A stretch of 64,000 nt of DNA, from the NCBI GenBank assembly GCA_977017575.1, contig CDRNVI010000179.1:1-64000 (forward strand), in the 5' to 3' direction. Positions 54,396-64,000 of the stretch are shown in pieces (positions within the stretch are counted from its first letter, which is position 1; the number at the start of each line of letters is the position of its first letter). Below the pieces are notes generated by a model that worked only from the letters and a program-made list of their open reading frames with translations, was not told the origin of the DNA and did not search any database. This stretch comes from Paramoeba atlantica. Taxonomy: Eukaryota > Discosea. Both the position numbers and the translations under genes were made by a program.

Positions 54396-57300
54396 ATGAA
54401 TTGGGTCTTGGAAGAGAAAAGGAGAGAGGATGAAGAGAAGAAGGGCCTTTTTTGGGTTGAGCTGACCTCTTATGACCATTTTCAGCTTGAAAAGAGAGTG
54501 GCGATGGTCTCTGGGGGCGAGCTTCCAGGTTGAGTATCAAATTCATCCCAAATCAAATCAAAATATTCACAAAAATCTTTTCAAAACACAGAAGAGAACA
54601 CTGGAAATCCCTCAGCAGCTCAGTTTCGAGTCGTAAGTTGTTGTGGATTATCTTCAATGGATCGAGCGATCTTGGATTCAGTCAAGTTAGTTGAGATTCG
54701 GTCTCTGTCCTCTCCTCTCTCTTTTTCGTCTGATCTACCTCCTGCCCCTCGAACCCCAAGTGAACGAAAAAAGAAATCAACTTCAATCTTTATGAAGTTT
54801 ACAAAGAAAAAAGAAGAAAATTCAACGAAGAAGATCCCCCTGGTTTCATTTATGAATAATTCTTTTCTTCTGTTCCGCTCAAGAACAAGCGTTTCTCACA
54901 TTGACTTCCTTTTCCCCCTCTTTTTTTCAGACCGATTTAGAACGTTCATCCAAATCATTGAGCGCTTTGGACAATTATTTTCCTGATATGTTTATTATTT
55001 ATTCATCAAGAGAACTGCCTGAGATTTTACCGGTGTGGCGGATGTTAATTTCGTTAGTTATCAACAAAGAAAAAGGAGTGACCAACATCACACCCATTGC
55101 CAGTCTTATTCGGCTTGCTGCTCACCGGTTTTTTCTTTCTTTCTTTTCAAATTAGGGAACAAGAATACTAAATATCTACATTTTTTTCACCCCCTTCAGG
55201 TATCAAGTAGATGTGAAATCGATCAAGATGAAAATCACATTGGATCATCATTTAAGTGAAACAGCGTATTTGGATGAGTGGAATTGTTTGAAACCAAGAG
55301 GTCGTCGTCCTTCTTCCTTTCTCGAAAGATCTCCAAAGCAAGAAGAAATTTTCACAGCTTGTGAAGCTCGGTTCCGAAACCTTTTCTTTCTTCCTTTCTT
55401 CTGTTGTTTTGCCGAAACTCAATTTAATTAATTTTTCGTATTTTCAGAATGGTCCGCGTTGTTGACGAAAAATCATTTTCTGGTGTTTTGATTGTGACAT
55501 CAAGTCATGTTAGTTTTTTAGTTGAAGAGGAGTTAAAGGAACCTCCTCTTTGCAAAAGACGAACAAAAAAGGAAAAGGAGAAGGCCGGGAACGTCACAGA
55601 GGAAGAGAGAATGCAAGCATTGAGTGATGTGATAAATCAACTTGAAAAGAAGCACAATCGAATACCAATTCCTTTCTTGTCCGTGATGGCTCTCTGGCAA
55701 AACCATTGTGACTGCTCTGAAAATTGCTCAAATGACATCATCTCTATTCAAACAGTTATCAGTAAGGTACTCTTCTCTCTCTCTCTCTCTCTCTCTCCCC
55801 CCTCTTTTATTAATTTACCATCTCCTGATCTAAAATTTTCCTCTTCTCAGTATTCCATTGTGCTTACTTCTGCTTCTGCTTCAAAACAAGCATCTATTGG
55901 CTATCTCATCGATCAACTCTGGAGATGGGTGATGGTATTAACACTACAAAGAGCAAAGGACACTTTCGACACTTTTGGTTTGGAAAGAAACAAATCAATC
56001 AGTGTGAGAGACTTAAAAAAAATATCGAAAGAAGAGGACGAAGAAAAGAAATATGACACCGACATTCTACCTTTTTATAACATTCCTTTTGAACCGACTG
56101 AATGCGTGGTGAATACCCCTTGCATTTGTTGGGAAAATTATGTATATTTTCCGGGCCAGTTAAAAGCGACCCATGATGGACTAATTTTCCAAAGCGACGC
56201 AGCGATTGATTTAATGTCTTCTTCTCAAACTCAGCGTGGTGAACCACTTGTTTTCTCCATCCAATTTCCAACCATCACAGAGATTATGTTACCTAACCCA
56301 ATCCCAGCAATATCAGAGAGAGAGCGTGCTCACCTCATCCAAATCTCAACTATCAGAGGAAAAAAATTCTTATTTCAAGTTGAACAAGGCGATTCTATTC
56401 TCTTGTTATTCCAATTATGGGCAGTTTCAATTCGATCGCCACATTTTCGCCATGAAGGTCCTTCACTGATGACTCCACCTTCTTTGACTCTTTGTGAAAC
56501 AACACTCTCAAAATCATGGTAATTTTGTTTTGAATTTATTTTTTGTGCATTTTTTTTTTTGTATTTTTCATTTATCATGATAAATTTAGTTCACTTTCAT
56601 TCTTTGGAGGCCAGCAATTAAATTCAAAGATATTGCTGCGCGCTGATGTCCATGTTGATATGTGGCGAGATATCCATTTTCTTCAATCAATCGCGAGTGG
56701 AATCTCAGGTTTGGATTCCTTCTTTCAAAAATATTTACAGAGGCTCAAAAAAAAAAAGTCTTAGAATTTTCTTCTCTTTTAGATTTGCAGAGACCCTTTA
56801 TCTGGCAAGTGATATCAGGGTCATTATCCAAGTACTCAGATTCAATTGCCCATTCACAAAGACAATGCTTGCTTCGATATGTTCCAGAAATTATTTCACG
56901 TGAGAATTATTATCTTCCTCAGGTATTTAAAAATTTCAATCAAAACCCAAAAGAAAGAGAGTGCAAATATATTTGAGATCATTCAAATGATCCTTTTTCT
57001 CATCAAAAAAATATTAATATTCAATTTTAAAAAAAAAATCAAAAAGGGGATTGTAAAAAAACTTGGTTCTACATATGAAGATTATTTATCCAATGCTCGA
57101 AAGAATCACAAAAAACACTTCATGGTTGGTTCATTTCATTTCATTTTTCTACTCTATATTTTAAAAGTATATTTTTGAAATCACCTTTTCACACCACCAA
57201 TTTTGTCTTTCTCTCAAAAAGGGGGAAATTGAAAAAGATTTGTATCGGAGTTTCCCAGAACATCCAATGTTTCAAGAAGATGAAGGAATCGCCTCTCTCC

Positions 57301-58728
57301 GAAGAGTTCTGGTTGCTTTTGGAATTCGAAATCCATCGATTGGTTATTGCCAGTCAATGAATATTCTTGCAGCTTTCTTATTATGTTGGATGGATGAGGT
57401 TTTTGCATATTTTTTTCCCAGAATTTTTTAATCTCTCCTTCTCATTTTTCAAGTAGCAAAATGCTTTTTGGTTGCTTTGTGTTATCACTGAAAACCTCAT
57501 GATTGATTATTTTAATGCTTCAATGACTGGAGCTTGTCTTGATCAAAAGGTTTGAAAAGAAAATTTGGTCTTTAGAAAATAGAAAAGAAAGAAAAAAAAA
57601 AGGGGATCAAAGAAAAAATCAGGGAAGATTCCCATTTTCTTCAAAATGTGTAATTTTTTTTTGTCTCAAAAAAAGGTTCTTCAAGATTTGGTTGCTGAGT
57701 TACTCCCAGGACTGAACGATCATCTCCTTCTCCTCGGCTCTCAAAATTTACTTCCAGTTGTGACAACACAATGGTTTTTGTGCTTGTTCATTCAGTGCCT
57801 CCCTTGGCCGGTGGTGTTGCGGATTCTTGACAACTTTTTTGCGATCGGGATCCATTATCTTTTCCAGACAACTCTCGGATTGTTGGAATATTACTCGAAT
57901 GCAATTTTAGAGATGGAAGATAGTGCAGAAGTTCTGATCCTTTTACGGAGTTGTGAAGAAGTTGAAGTTGAAGAGCTATTTCGGTGTATTGAAAAGTTTC
58001 GGTTGTCTGTGACCTCAAGTGTAATCAAGGAGTTGAGATCTGTTCATCGACCAGAATTGTTGAATCATATCGAAAACACAATTGATGAGAAGAGCGAGAA
58101 CGACGCTGAAATGGAAGATCAATCCATGACCAAAGAAGAAGAACAGCAACTAAAAGTGAAAGAGGATAAACCACTCAAAAGCAAGAAGTCAAAATTGGCT
58201 TCTATCTCTGTGCCGTCTTTAGCCAACATTAACCGAGCAGGCAAAACCGATGTCATCCAACAACAACAGAAGAAACTCACGCCCACCACACCTTTGGGGG
58301 TCAGTCCTGTTGGGAAATTCCAATCCAGAGAAAAATCAGTCCGCCATCGCTCTCTCTCAAGTGAAGTGGATACCACCGAAGCAAGAGGAGCGATTACAAG
58401 GGGGGAGACTTTGCAACTCTTCCATATTGCAGATAATCTTCGCCATGGACGGTTCGAAAAGGCTTCAGGCAGAGGGTCTGGTTCTTTTTCTGCAAGAAAG
58501 AGTTCTGGTTCTTCACCAAGATGGGATATTGAGGAATTAAAAGATTTTTCTCCGAGCCTCTCAAGATCAAGAGCTGCGACAACTTATGAGAGAAGCCGAC
58601 TCCAAGATTCATCACCAACTTTTGAAAAAGACAAGAAAGAACAAAAAGGAGGGAATGAAGAGAATGAAGCACAAGTAAGGGAAGAAAAAAAGGGAGAAGC
58701 AAAAAGAAACTTAAATAAAACTCCATGA
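54396..58728 (+). CDS. GRAM/TBC-domain RabGAP (about 12 exons)
   Basis: Exons approximately 54396-54532, 54590-54860, 54933-55131, 55200-55380, 55448-55767, 55851-56519, 56589-56707, 56784-56922, 57049-57123, 57220-57397, 57456-57549 and 57675-58728. N-terminal domains of PH/GRAM-like character precede a clearer GRAM-like segment ([20 protein letters not shown] to [10 protein letters not shown], about 56075-56210). The TBC domain starts [15 protein letters not shown] (about 56785). It has the arginine finger motif [15 protein letters not shown] (IxxDxxR, about 57225) and the glutamine finger IGYCQSMN (YxQ, about 57340), then [20 protein letters not shown] (about 57755). A disordered Ser/Lys-rich tail ends at 58728. 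Family knowledge: such TBC proteins stimulate GTP hydrolysis by Rab proteins on membranes. Both catalytic fingers are present, so it is probably active. Its Rab target is unknown. Confidence 0.9.
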
Positions 58729-58843
58729 CAAAAAAAACATTATTTCCTGGAGGAAAAGAGAGATTTTTGATTCCCAATGTCAGAGAAGGGAAAACCTAAT
58801 TTTTTTCTTTCTTTTCATCAGGTTATTATCTTTATTTCTTCAA

Positions 58844-60601
58844 TCATTGATATTCTGTTTCTGTTCTCAAATTATCAAAAACTTGAATTGTTTGTCGAGC
58901 TGGTTTTATCGTCCGTCCCTACAACAACCAAAAAAATCAAAAAAATTGAAAAAAAAGGAAAATATCAACAAAAAGAAGAGAAAAAAAGAAATAAAACCTT
59001 CAATTGGATGATCAATTCAACAATGTTACGATTTTTCGCAACATCAAGGACTGTTTTCCCAACCTAACACAAAAAAAGGAAAGAAAGTTTCAAAAAAAAA
59101 ACCACTCCAACCCCCTCTATCCTCCCCCATTTCCCCCACCCACCACAATCCAACAATTCACAAATCAAAAAGAAAATGAAAACTTTGGTTTTACGCTCAA
59201 CATTGGATCCATGTTCAACAAGAATTTCCACAATTTGTTCAAAACCTTTCCAAGCAGCATAATGAAGAGCGGTCATTCCATACTTTAACAAAAAGAAAGT
59301 TGTTAAACAAAGAATAAAAAAAATAAATATCACACAACACACAACCATTCACAATCAACATGAAACCACAAAGAATAAAATCAAAAAAAGAAAATTAAAA
59401 CTTCATCTTGAAGATGAATGTTGGATCCATGGTCAATAAGAATCATCACAATTCCTTCATGACCATTCTTAGCAGCAACATGAAGAGCAGTCTGTTTGTC
59501 CTAACACAAAAAGAAGTTTTTTTAAAAAAAGCAAAACAAAGCACACCACTCTCCATCCTATCTGAATTCCAAAGAATTAACAACAATTAAAGCCAAAAAA
59601 AGAAAATCAAAACTTTGTTTTGTTGCTGAATGTTGCACCCATGTTCCACAAATATTTTCACAATTTCCCCAAAACCATGGAGTGTTGCCCAGTGAAGAGG
59701 GGGATGTCCATCCTAACAAAAAAAGGGGTTTCAAAAGAACAAAAAACAAAATGAAATCACAATCCACCATTCACCCACCCTCCATCACAATAGCAAACAA
59801 CCAAGAATGAATTACAAACAAAAGTGAGAAATAAATAAAATGAAAATTAAAAATAAACTTGATTTTGAAGATGACTGTGAGCACCATGTTCAAGTAAAAT
59901 TTTTACAATTTCTCCAAAACCTTTTGCAGCATAGTGAAGAGCGGTGAATCCCTTCTGAACAAAAATAAGTTAAAAAAAAAAGAACAAATTACACAATCAC
60001 ACCTTTCATCGCACCCTCCTATCATCAACAGAACCAAAGAATCAAAATTTGAGAGAAACAAAAAAAAAAGAAAACTTGATCTTGGAGATTAATATTGGCA
60101 CCAAGTTCAATCAGAATTTCGACAATTTCTTGATTCCCATTGAATGCAGCAAAGTGGAGAGCAGATTTTTTTCCTTGAAAAACCTAAAAAAACAAAAACA
60201 AAAAAATAAATCACAATCATGAAAAAGAAAACTTTATCTTGAAGATGAACATTGGATCCATGTTCAAGAAGAATTTTCACAATTCCTTCAAAACCATGCC
60301 CAGCAGCGAGGTGCAGAACAGTCTTTCGATCCTGAACAAAAAGAAGTTTTTTTCAAAAAAAAGAGAAAGAGAAAGAAACAAAAGAGAAGGAGAAGAGAAG
60401 AGAAGAGAAGAGAAGAGAAGAGAAGAGAAGAGAAGAGAAGAGAAGAGAAGAGAAGAGAAGAGAAGAGAAGAGAAGAGAAAAAGAAAAAAAGAAAGAAAAA
60501 ACCTTGTCATTGTACTGGAAATTGAAATCGATTTTTTGTTTTCTTTCTTGAAGAAGAAGATTGACAAATTCTTTATCCCCTTTCTCGACAGCATCCAAAA
60601 A
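58844..60601 (-). CDS. ankyrin-repeat module array without its own start, probably fused or frameshifted
   Basis: The minus-strand reading frame opens near 60601 with LDAVEKGDKEFVNLLLQERK, equivalent to the N-terminal cap of the two flanking ankyrin genes. It lacks their MDGEEE leader and has no ATG. Six one-repeat exons follow at about 60335-60240, 60175-60075, 59957-59860, 59713-59610, 59500-59400 and 59284-59180, with typical repeats such as TALHYAAWKGFEQIVEILVEHGSN (given here only as its pattern TALHxAAxxGxxxIVxIL). Last come a capping exon (VLDVAKNRNIVELIIQLK, about 59066) and GRTIKPARQTIQVFDN to the stop at 58844. One repeat (about 59930) is short by one residue. It joins the upstream gene through a T-run that is one base out of frame. 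It could be a pseudogene, a frameshifted allele, or a gene with an undetected start exon. Confidence 0.6.
60385..60480. repeat. GAGAA pentamer repeat in an ankyrin-gene intron
   Basis: About nineteen AGAAG/GAGAA pentamer units. On the transcript strand it is a TTCTC pyrimidine tract in the intron after the cap exon. Confidence 0.85.
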
Positions 60602-61629
60602 ACTGGTTCACAATTTGTTCATAACCTCTCTCAGCAGCAATGTGAAGAGCGGCCCATCCATTCTTTAACAAAAAGAAGTGAAAGAATAAAAACAAAATAA
60701 ATATCACACAACCAACAAAACAACATGAACATCCAAGAATTTAACCACAACAAACAAAAATGAAAACAAACAAAAAAAGAAAATCAAAACTTCATCTTGA
60801 AGATCAACACTGGATCCATGTTCAAGAAGAATGTTCGCAACTTCTTCAAAACCATAGTCAGCAGCATGGTGAAGAGCGGTCCAGCCATGCTTAACAAAAA
60901 GAAATTGGTCAAAGAAAAAAAACAAATATCACAGAACATGAACAACCAAGAGAGTTCACCACAACAAAGAGATTATCTCTTTAAAATGCAAAATCAAAAT
61001 CAAAAAAAAAAGAAAATCAAAAACATTATCTTGAAGATCAACATTGGATCCATGTTCAATCAGAATCTTCGCAATTCCTTCAAAAGAATTGTCAGCAGCT
61101 TTATGAAGAGGAGTCATTCCATCCTTAACAAAAAGAACTGATAAAAAGAACAAAACAGAACAAAATATCACACAACATGAACAAAGCCAAGAATTTAACC
61201 ACAACAAATAAAACAAAGAAAAATCAAAAAGCAAAAAAGAAAAAAGCAAAACTTTGGTTTGAAGATCAACATCGGATCCCTGTTCAAGAAGAATCTTCAC
61301 AATTTCTTCAAAACCTCTGTCAGCAGCACAGTGAAGAGCGGTTATTCCATCCTTGAACAAAAAGAAGGGTTCACAAAACAAGAACAAGAACAAGAGAGAA
61401 AAGAAAAAAAGAACAAAAGAAGAAAAAAAAGAGAGAAAAGGGGAACAGAGAGGTTAGAAAATAGTTTTTGAAAAAAAACCTTGTCATTGAACTTGAAGTT
61501 GATATCAAGTTTGAATTGTTCGTTTTCTTTTCCAAGAAGAAGAGCTTTGACAACTTCTTCATCTCCATTCTCAACACCTTCAAAAAGATTCTTTGTTTCT
61601 TTGTTTGGACTTTCTTCTTCTCCATCCAT
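60573..61629 (-). CDS. ankyrin-repeat protein, minus-strand member of the divergent pair
   Basis: It starts at 61629 with MDGEEESPNKETKNLFEGVE and a cap helix pair (EEVVKALLLGKENEQFKLDI). One-repeat exons follow at about 61352-61262, 61122-61030 and 60889-60790 (DGITALHCAADRGFEEIVKI, DGMTPLHKAADNSFEGIAKI, HGWTALHHAADYGFEEVANI). A truncated fourth repeat, NGWAALHIAAERGYEQIVNQ, then runs out of frame and stops at 60573. Each repeat exon ends in the same phase, so repeats can be gained or lost without breaking the frame. Family knowledge: ankyrin stacks are protein-binding scaffolds. The partner is unknown. The first exon and leader are nearly identical to the plus-strand gene starting at 61756. 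Confidence 0.7.
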
Positions 61630-61803
61630 TCTTCTTCTTGTGATCTTTTTTGCAGAAGAGAGAATTGGAGAAAAGCTTGGAGGGGGACACTCCAATAATG
61701 GTGTCACCTTTTCTTTTCTCTTTCTCTTGATCACAAACAAACAGAAAGAAGAAGAATGGATGGAGAAGAAGAAGGTCCAAACAAAGAAACAAAGGATTTT
61801 TTT
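61581..61803. repeat. inverted repeat with divergent promoters of two ankyrin genes
   Basis: Left arm 61581-61641 and right arm 61748-61803 are near-perfect reverse complements around a spacer of about 105 bases. Each arm is the start of a coding region (MDGEEE.PNKETK). The spacer must carry both promoters. Confidence 0.8.
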
Positions 61804-63060
61804 GAAAGTGTTGGGAAAGGAGATGAAGAAGTTGTCAAATTTCTTCTTCAAAAACAATTCAAACTTGATATCAACTTCAAGTTTAAGGACAAGGTTTTTC
61901 AGAAACAATTTTCTTTTCCTTTTTTTTCTTTCTTTCTTTCTTTTCTTTTCTCTCTTGGTTCTTTGTTTCTTTTTTTCACAATTTCTTTTTTGTGAAGTAT
62001 GGACGGACTGCTCTTCACAGAGCTGCTTACTATGGTTTTGAAGAAATTGTGAAGATTCTTCTTGAACATGGAGCCAATGGTGATCTTCAAGAGGAAGTTT
62101 TGATTTTTCTGTTTTGATTTTTTTTTGTTGTTGTGGCTAAATTCTTGGAGGTTCATGTTGTTCTGTTGGTTGTGATACTTATTTCTTTTAAATAATTTCT
62201 TTTTGTTCAGTGTGGCTGGACTGCTCTTCACTATGTTACTTTTGAAGGTTTAGAAAGAATTGTGAAAATTCTTCTTGAACATGGATCTAATGTTCATCTT
62301 CAAGATAAAGTTTTCTTTTCCATTTTCTTTTTTCTTTTTTCTCTCTTTGTTTTTTGAGTTTGATTTTCTTTTTGTTCAGGATGGAGAGACTCCTCTTCAC
62401 TATGCTGCTAAACATGGTTATAAAGAAATTGCCCAAATTCTGATTGAACATGGAGCCAATGTTGATTTTCAAGATCATGTTTTCCTTTTTTGATTTTTCT
62501 TTGGTTGTTTGTCATTTTTATATTTTGATTGTTGATGTGTTATTGATTGTTCTGATGGGAATGGAGGGTGTGGTGGGTGAAATGCTGGTGGACTGTCTGA
62601 TTTGTTTTGTGTTCTTTTTTTTTTTTCCATTTTTTTTTGTTAGGATGGTAAGATTGCTCTTCACAAAGCTGCTTCCAGAGGTTTTAAAGAAACTGTGAAA
62701 ATTCTTGTTGAACATGGCTCCAACATTCAACTTGAAGACCAAGTTTTCATTTTCTTTTTTGATATCAAATTTTTGATCATTTTTTTTGTGGTTCTTTTTT
62801 TTTTTGAAACTTTCTTTTTCTTTTTTGTTAGGATGGTAAAACAGCCCTTGATGTTGCAATAGATCAGAGCATTGTTGAATTGATCATCCAATTGAAGGTT
62901 TCATTTTTATTATTTTTTTCATTTTTTTTTATTGAGAAAAAACTCAATAATACAATGGAATAATTTTTCTAGGGTAATGAATGTTACTCATTATCTCACA
63001 TTTGTTTTTTTCTTTTGGTTGCAGGGACAAACAATAAAATCAGCATCGAGGAGAGCTTGA
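61756..63060 (+). CDS. ankyrin-repeat protein, plus-strand member of the divergent pair (7 exons)
   Basis: Starts MDGEEEGPNKETKDFFESVG with a cap (EEVVKFLLQKQFKLDINFKF). Four one-repeat exons follow at about 61999-62096, 62212-62310, 62381-62480 and 62642-62742: YGRTALHRAAYYGFEEIVKI, CGWTALHYVTFEGLERIVKI, DGETPLHYAAKHGYKEIAQI and DGKIALHKAASRGFKETVKI. The capping exon DGKTALDVAIDQSIVELIIQ (about 62832-62898) and a short last exon GQTIKSASRRA (63025-63060) complete it. The exon plan and cap match the minus-strand genes. Introns are T-rich with GTTTTT donors. Probably a cytosolic scaffold; partner unknown. Confidence 0.8.
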
Positions 63061-63093
63061 GATGAATACCATGAGACAAACTCCTTAACACGT

Positions 63094-63810
63094 ATGATGT
63101 TCCAGATGATTTTGATAAAGACGAATTCCCACTTGTCCACCAAAGGCTGGTTTGAGACTCACCCCAGCCTCTCAACCCAATTTTTTTTTTCTCGCCCAGG
63201 GAGCACTCTGCAAAAAAAATTTACCCTCTTACAGAAGGAATATTTCGAACAAGAAGCCGAAGAGTTTCAAAAATTTTTGTCCGAATGATGTTGTGATGCA
63301 ATATCTTCACCTAATCTCTCAGTCTGTCCTGTTGAATCTCCTAATTCAAAGGGGCAAAAAATTGAGTGTCGTGCGACCCAAATTTCGAATCTAGAAGATT
63401 GGATTGTTGAGCTTGGATCAAAAGTTGCAGCCTTAAAGGAAGGAAGTATTGCAAGAGAAACAATTGAAAAACAAATTTCTTTGAAATGTGCAGAACTTGA
63501 TATGGAGTCGAAGATTTGGACCTTGGGTTCGCTGAGATCGTCCAAAAACATGGGAAGGAGGGAGAGAATCCACCAGTTGGTCTTGAAAATGCATCAAATA
63601 GCGATGATGTTTGTGATTTTGCACAAGCTGGATTGTCCTTTCAAATCCATCAATATCAATGATAAAATTATGAAGATGAGCACAATAAGAAAGAATTTCT
63701 GTCTTTTTCTATTTCCTTTTTTTGCTCTTTGGCCCAATCAAAAGAGACAATTATGTCAACAAATCAACATCAACAAAAAGACCGACACCAACAAATCGAT
63801 CAGATTCTGA
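63094..63810 (+). pseudogene. reading frame of about 238 codons broken by one in-frame TGA
   Basis: The frame from 63094 runs to TGA at 63286-63288 (after QKFLSE) and continues open in the same frame to 63810. The part after the stop has non-repetitive, coiled-coil-like composition (LEDWIVELGSKVAALKEGSI, then RETIEKQISLKCAELDMES). A second frame just upstream, TYDVPDDFDKDEFPLVHQRL (about 63088-63150), also looks coding, so there may be a frameshift too. No family is recognised. It is most likely a decayed gene, or the remains of an ankyrin-gene 3' extension. An intron spanning the stop is not excluded. Confidence 0.35.
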
Positions 63811-64000
63811 TCCACGCCCTTTTCGTCTTTTTACTAAATGACGGTCGATCTTAAAAAGGAAAAATTTCGAATTTTACCGAAATTAGGAAATGGGGTCACG
63901 CGGTCACCTCCTCGGTTGTTTTTCCAAAAAAAAAAGGGGATGACCAAGATAGCATCTTTTCTTCCTTTGTTTCTCTGTTTTGTGGGATTTCTGATCCATG

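Noticed and set aside
1..64000. tRNA genes
   Set aside because: I looked for B-box-like GGTTCGAATCC cores. The few partial matches (for example near 30643) lie inside protein exons and have no cloverleaf around them.

Overview
The window is nuclear DNA of an intron-rich unicellular eukaryote. It carries about 23 protein genes on both strands. Almost all are split by short introns made of simple-sequence DNA (poly-T, CTTT, GAGA, TTTTTG and similar). There are no operons, no rRNA and no tRNA that I could see. All three standard stop codons close genes, so the code looks standard. The gene set (heterotrimeric G-alpha, tetraspanin, GPI-transamidase subunit, GRAM/TBC RabGAP, CAP/Srv2, tandem BTB protein, homeodomain and bZIP factors, Rab-like GTPases, an AIG1-type GTPase and a Dictyostelium DD3-3-like secreted protein) suggests a free-living amoeboid protist, for example an amoebozoan or an Anaeramoeba-like lineage. 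That placement is inference; no marker gene settles it.

Layout. 0.4-2.3 kb: two tandemly duplicated Rab-like GTPases. 2.9-4.9 kb: an intronless gene for a PNPOx-like/flavin reductase/2Fe-2S ferredoxin fusion that looks bacterial in origin. 5.5-12.2 kb (minus): a GBA2-type glucosylceramidase in about 24 exons. 12.5-13.9 kb: TsaE-like ATPase of tRNA t6A synthesis. 14.0-15.9 kb (minus): DD3-3-like secreted protein, divergent from a bZIP factor (16.5-17.2 kb). 17.5-19.0 kb (minus): CAP. 20.1-21.7 kb (minus): tandem pair of small acidic proteins with DnaJ-type cysteine motifs. 22.7-23.8 kb: orphan type I membrane protein. 23.9-27.3 kb (minus): AIG1-type GTPase with an N-terminal array of NPF motifs. 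27.5-30.3 kb: homocysteine S-methyltransferase family protein. 30.4-32.6 kb (minus): unrecognised multi-exon gene with duplicated exon fragments. 33.6-34.2 kb (minus): LamG-like protein trailed by 193-bp tandem copies of its 3' end. 34.8-38.3 kb (minus): G-alpha. 39.0-42.3 kb: tetraspanin with a Pro-Thr-Ser repeat in its large loop. 42.7-45.9 kb (minus): GPAA1. 46.2-47.0 kb: zinc-ribbon protein. 47.4-49.3 kb: double-BTB protein. 50.0-54.0 kb: homeodomain protein. 54.4-58.7 kb: GRAM/TBC protein. 58.8-63.1 kb: divergent ankyrin-repeat genes that share near-identical 5' ends. 63.1-63.8 kb: a broken reading frame.

Three themes run through the window. First, many introns start with GTTTTT rather than GTAAGT, and intron pyrimidine richness follows the transcribed strand. 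Second, recent local duplication is common (Rab pair, DnaJ-motif pair, LamG 3' end, exon copies, ankyrin genes). Third, several genes combine parts I do not know together: the NPF array on an AIG1 GTPase, the proline-repeat tetraspanin loop, and a charged insert behind the GBA2 nucleophile. Vesicle traffic and surface signalling are well represented (Rab-like, TBC, NPF/AIG1, tetraspanin, G-alpha, GPAA1), but nothing shows these genes act as one system. Exon borders were chosen by eye from frame, conserved motifs and GT/AG sites; those marked approximate may be off by several bases.
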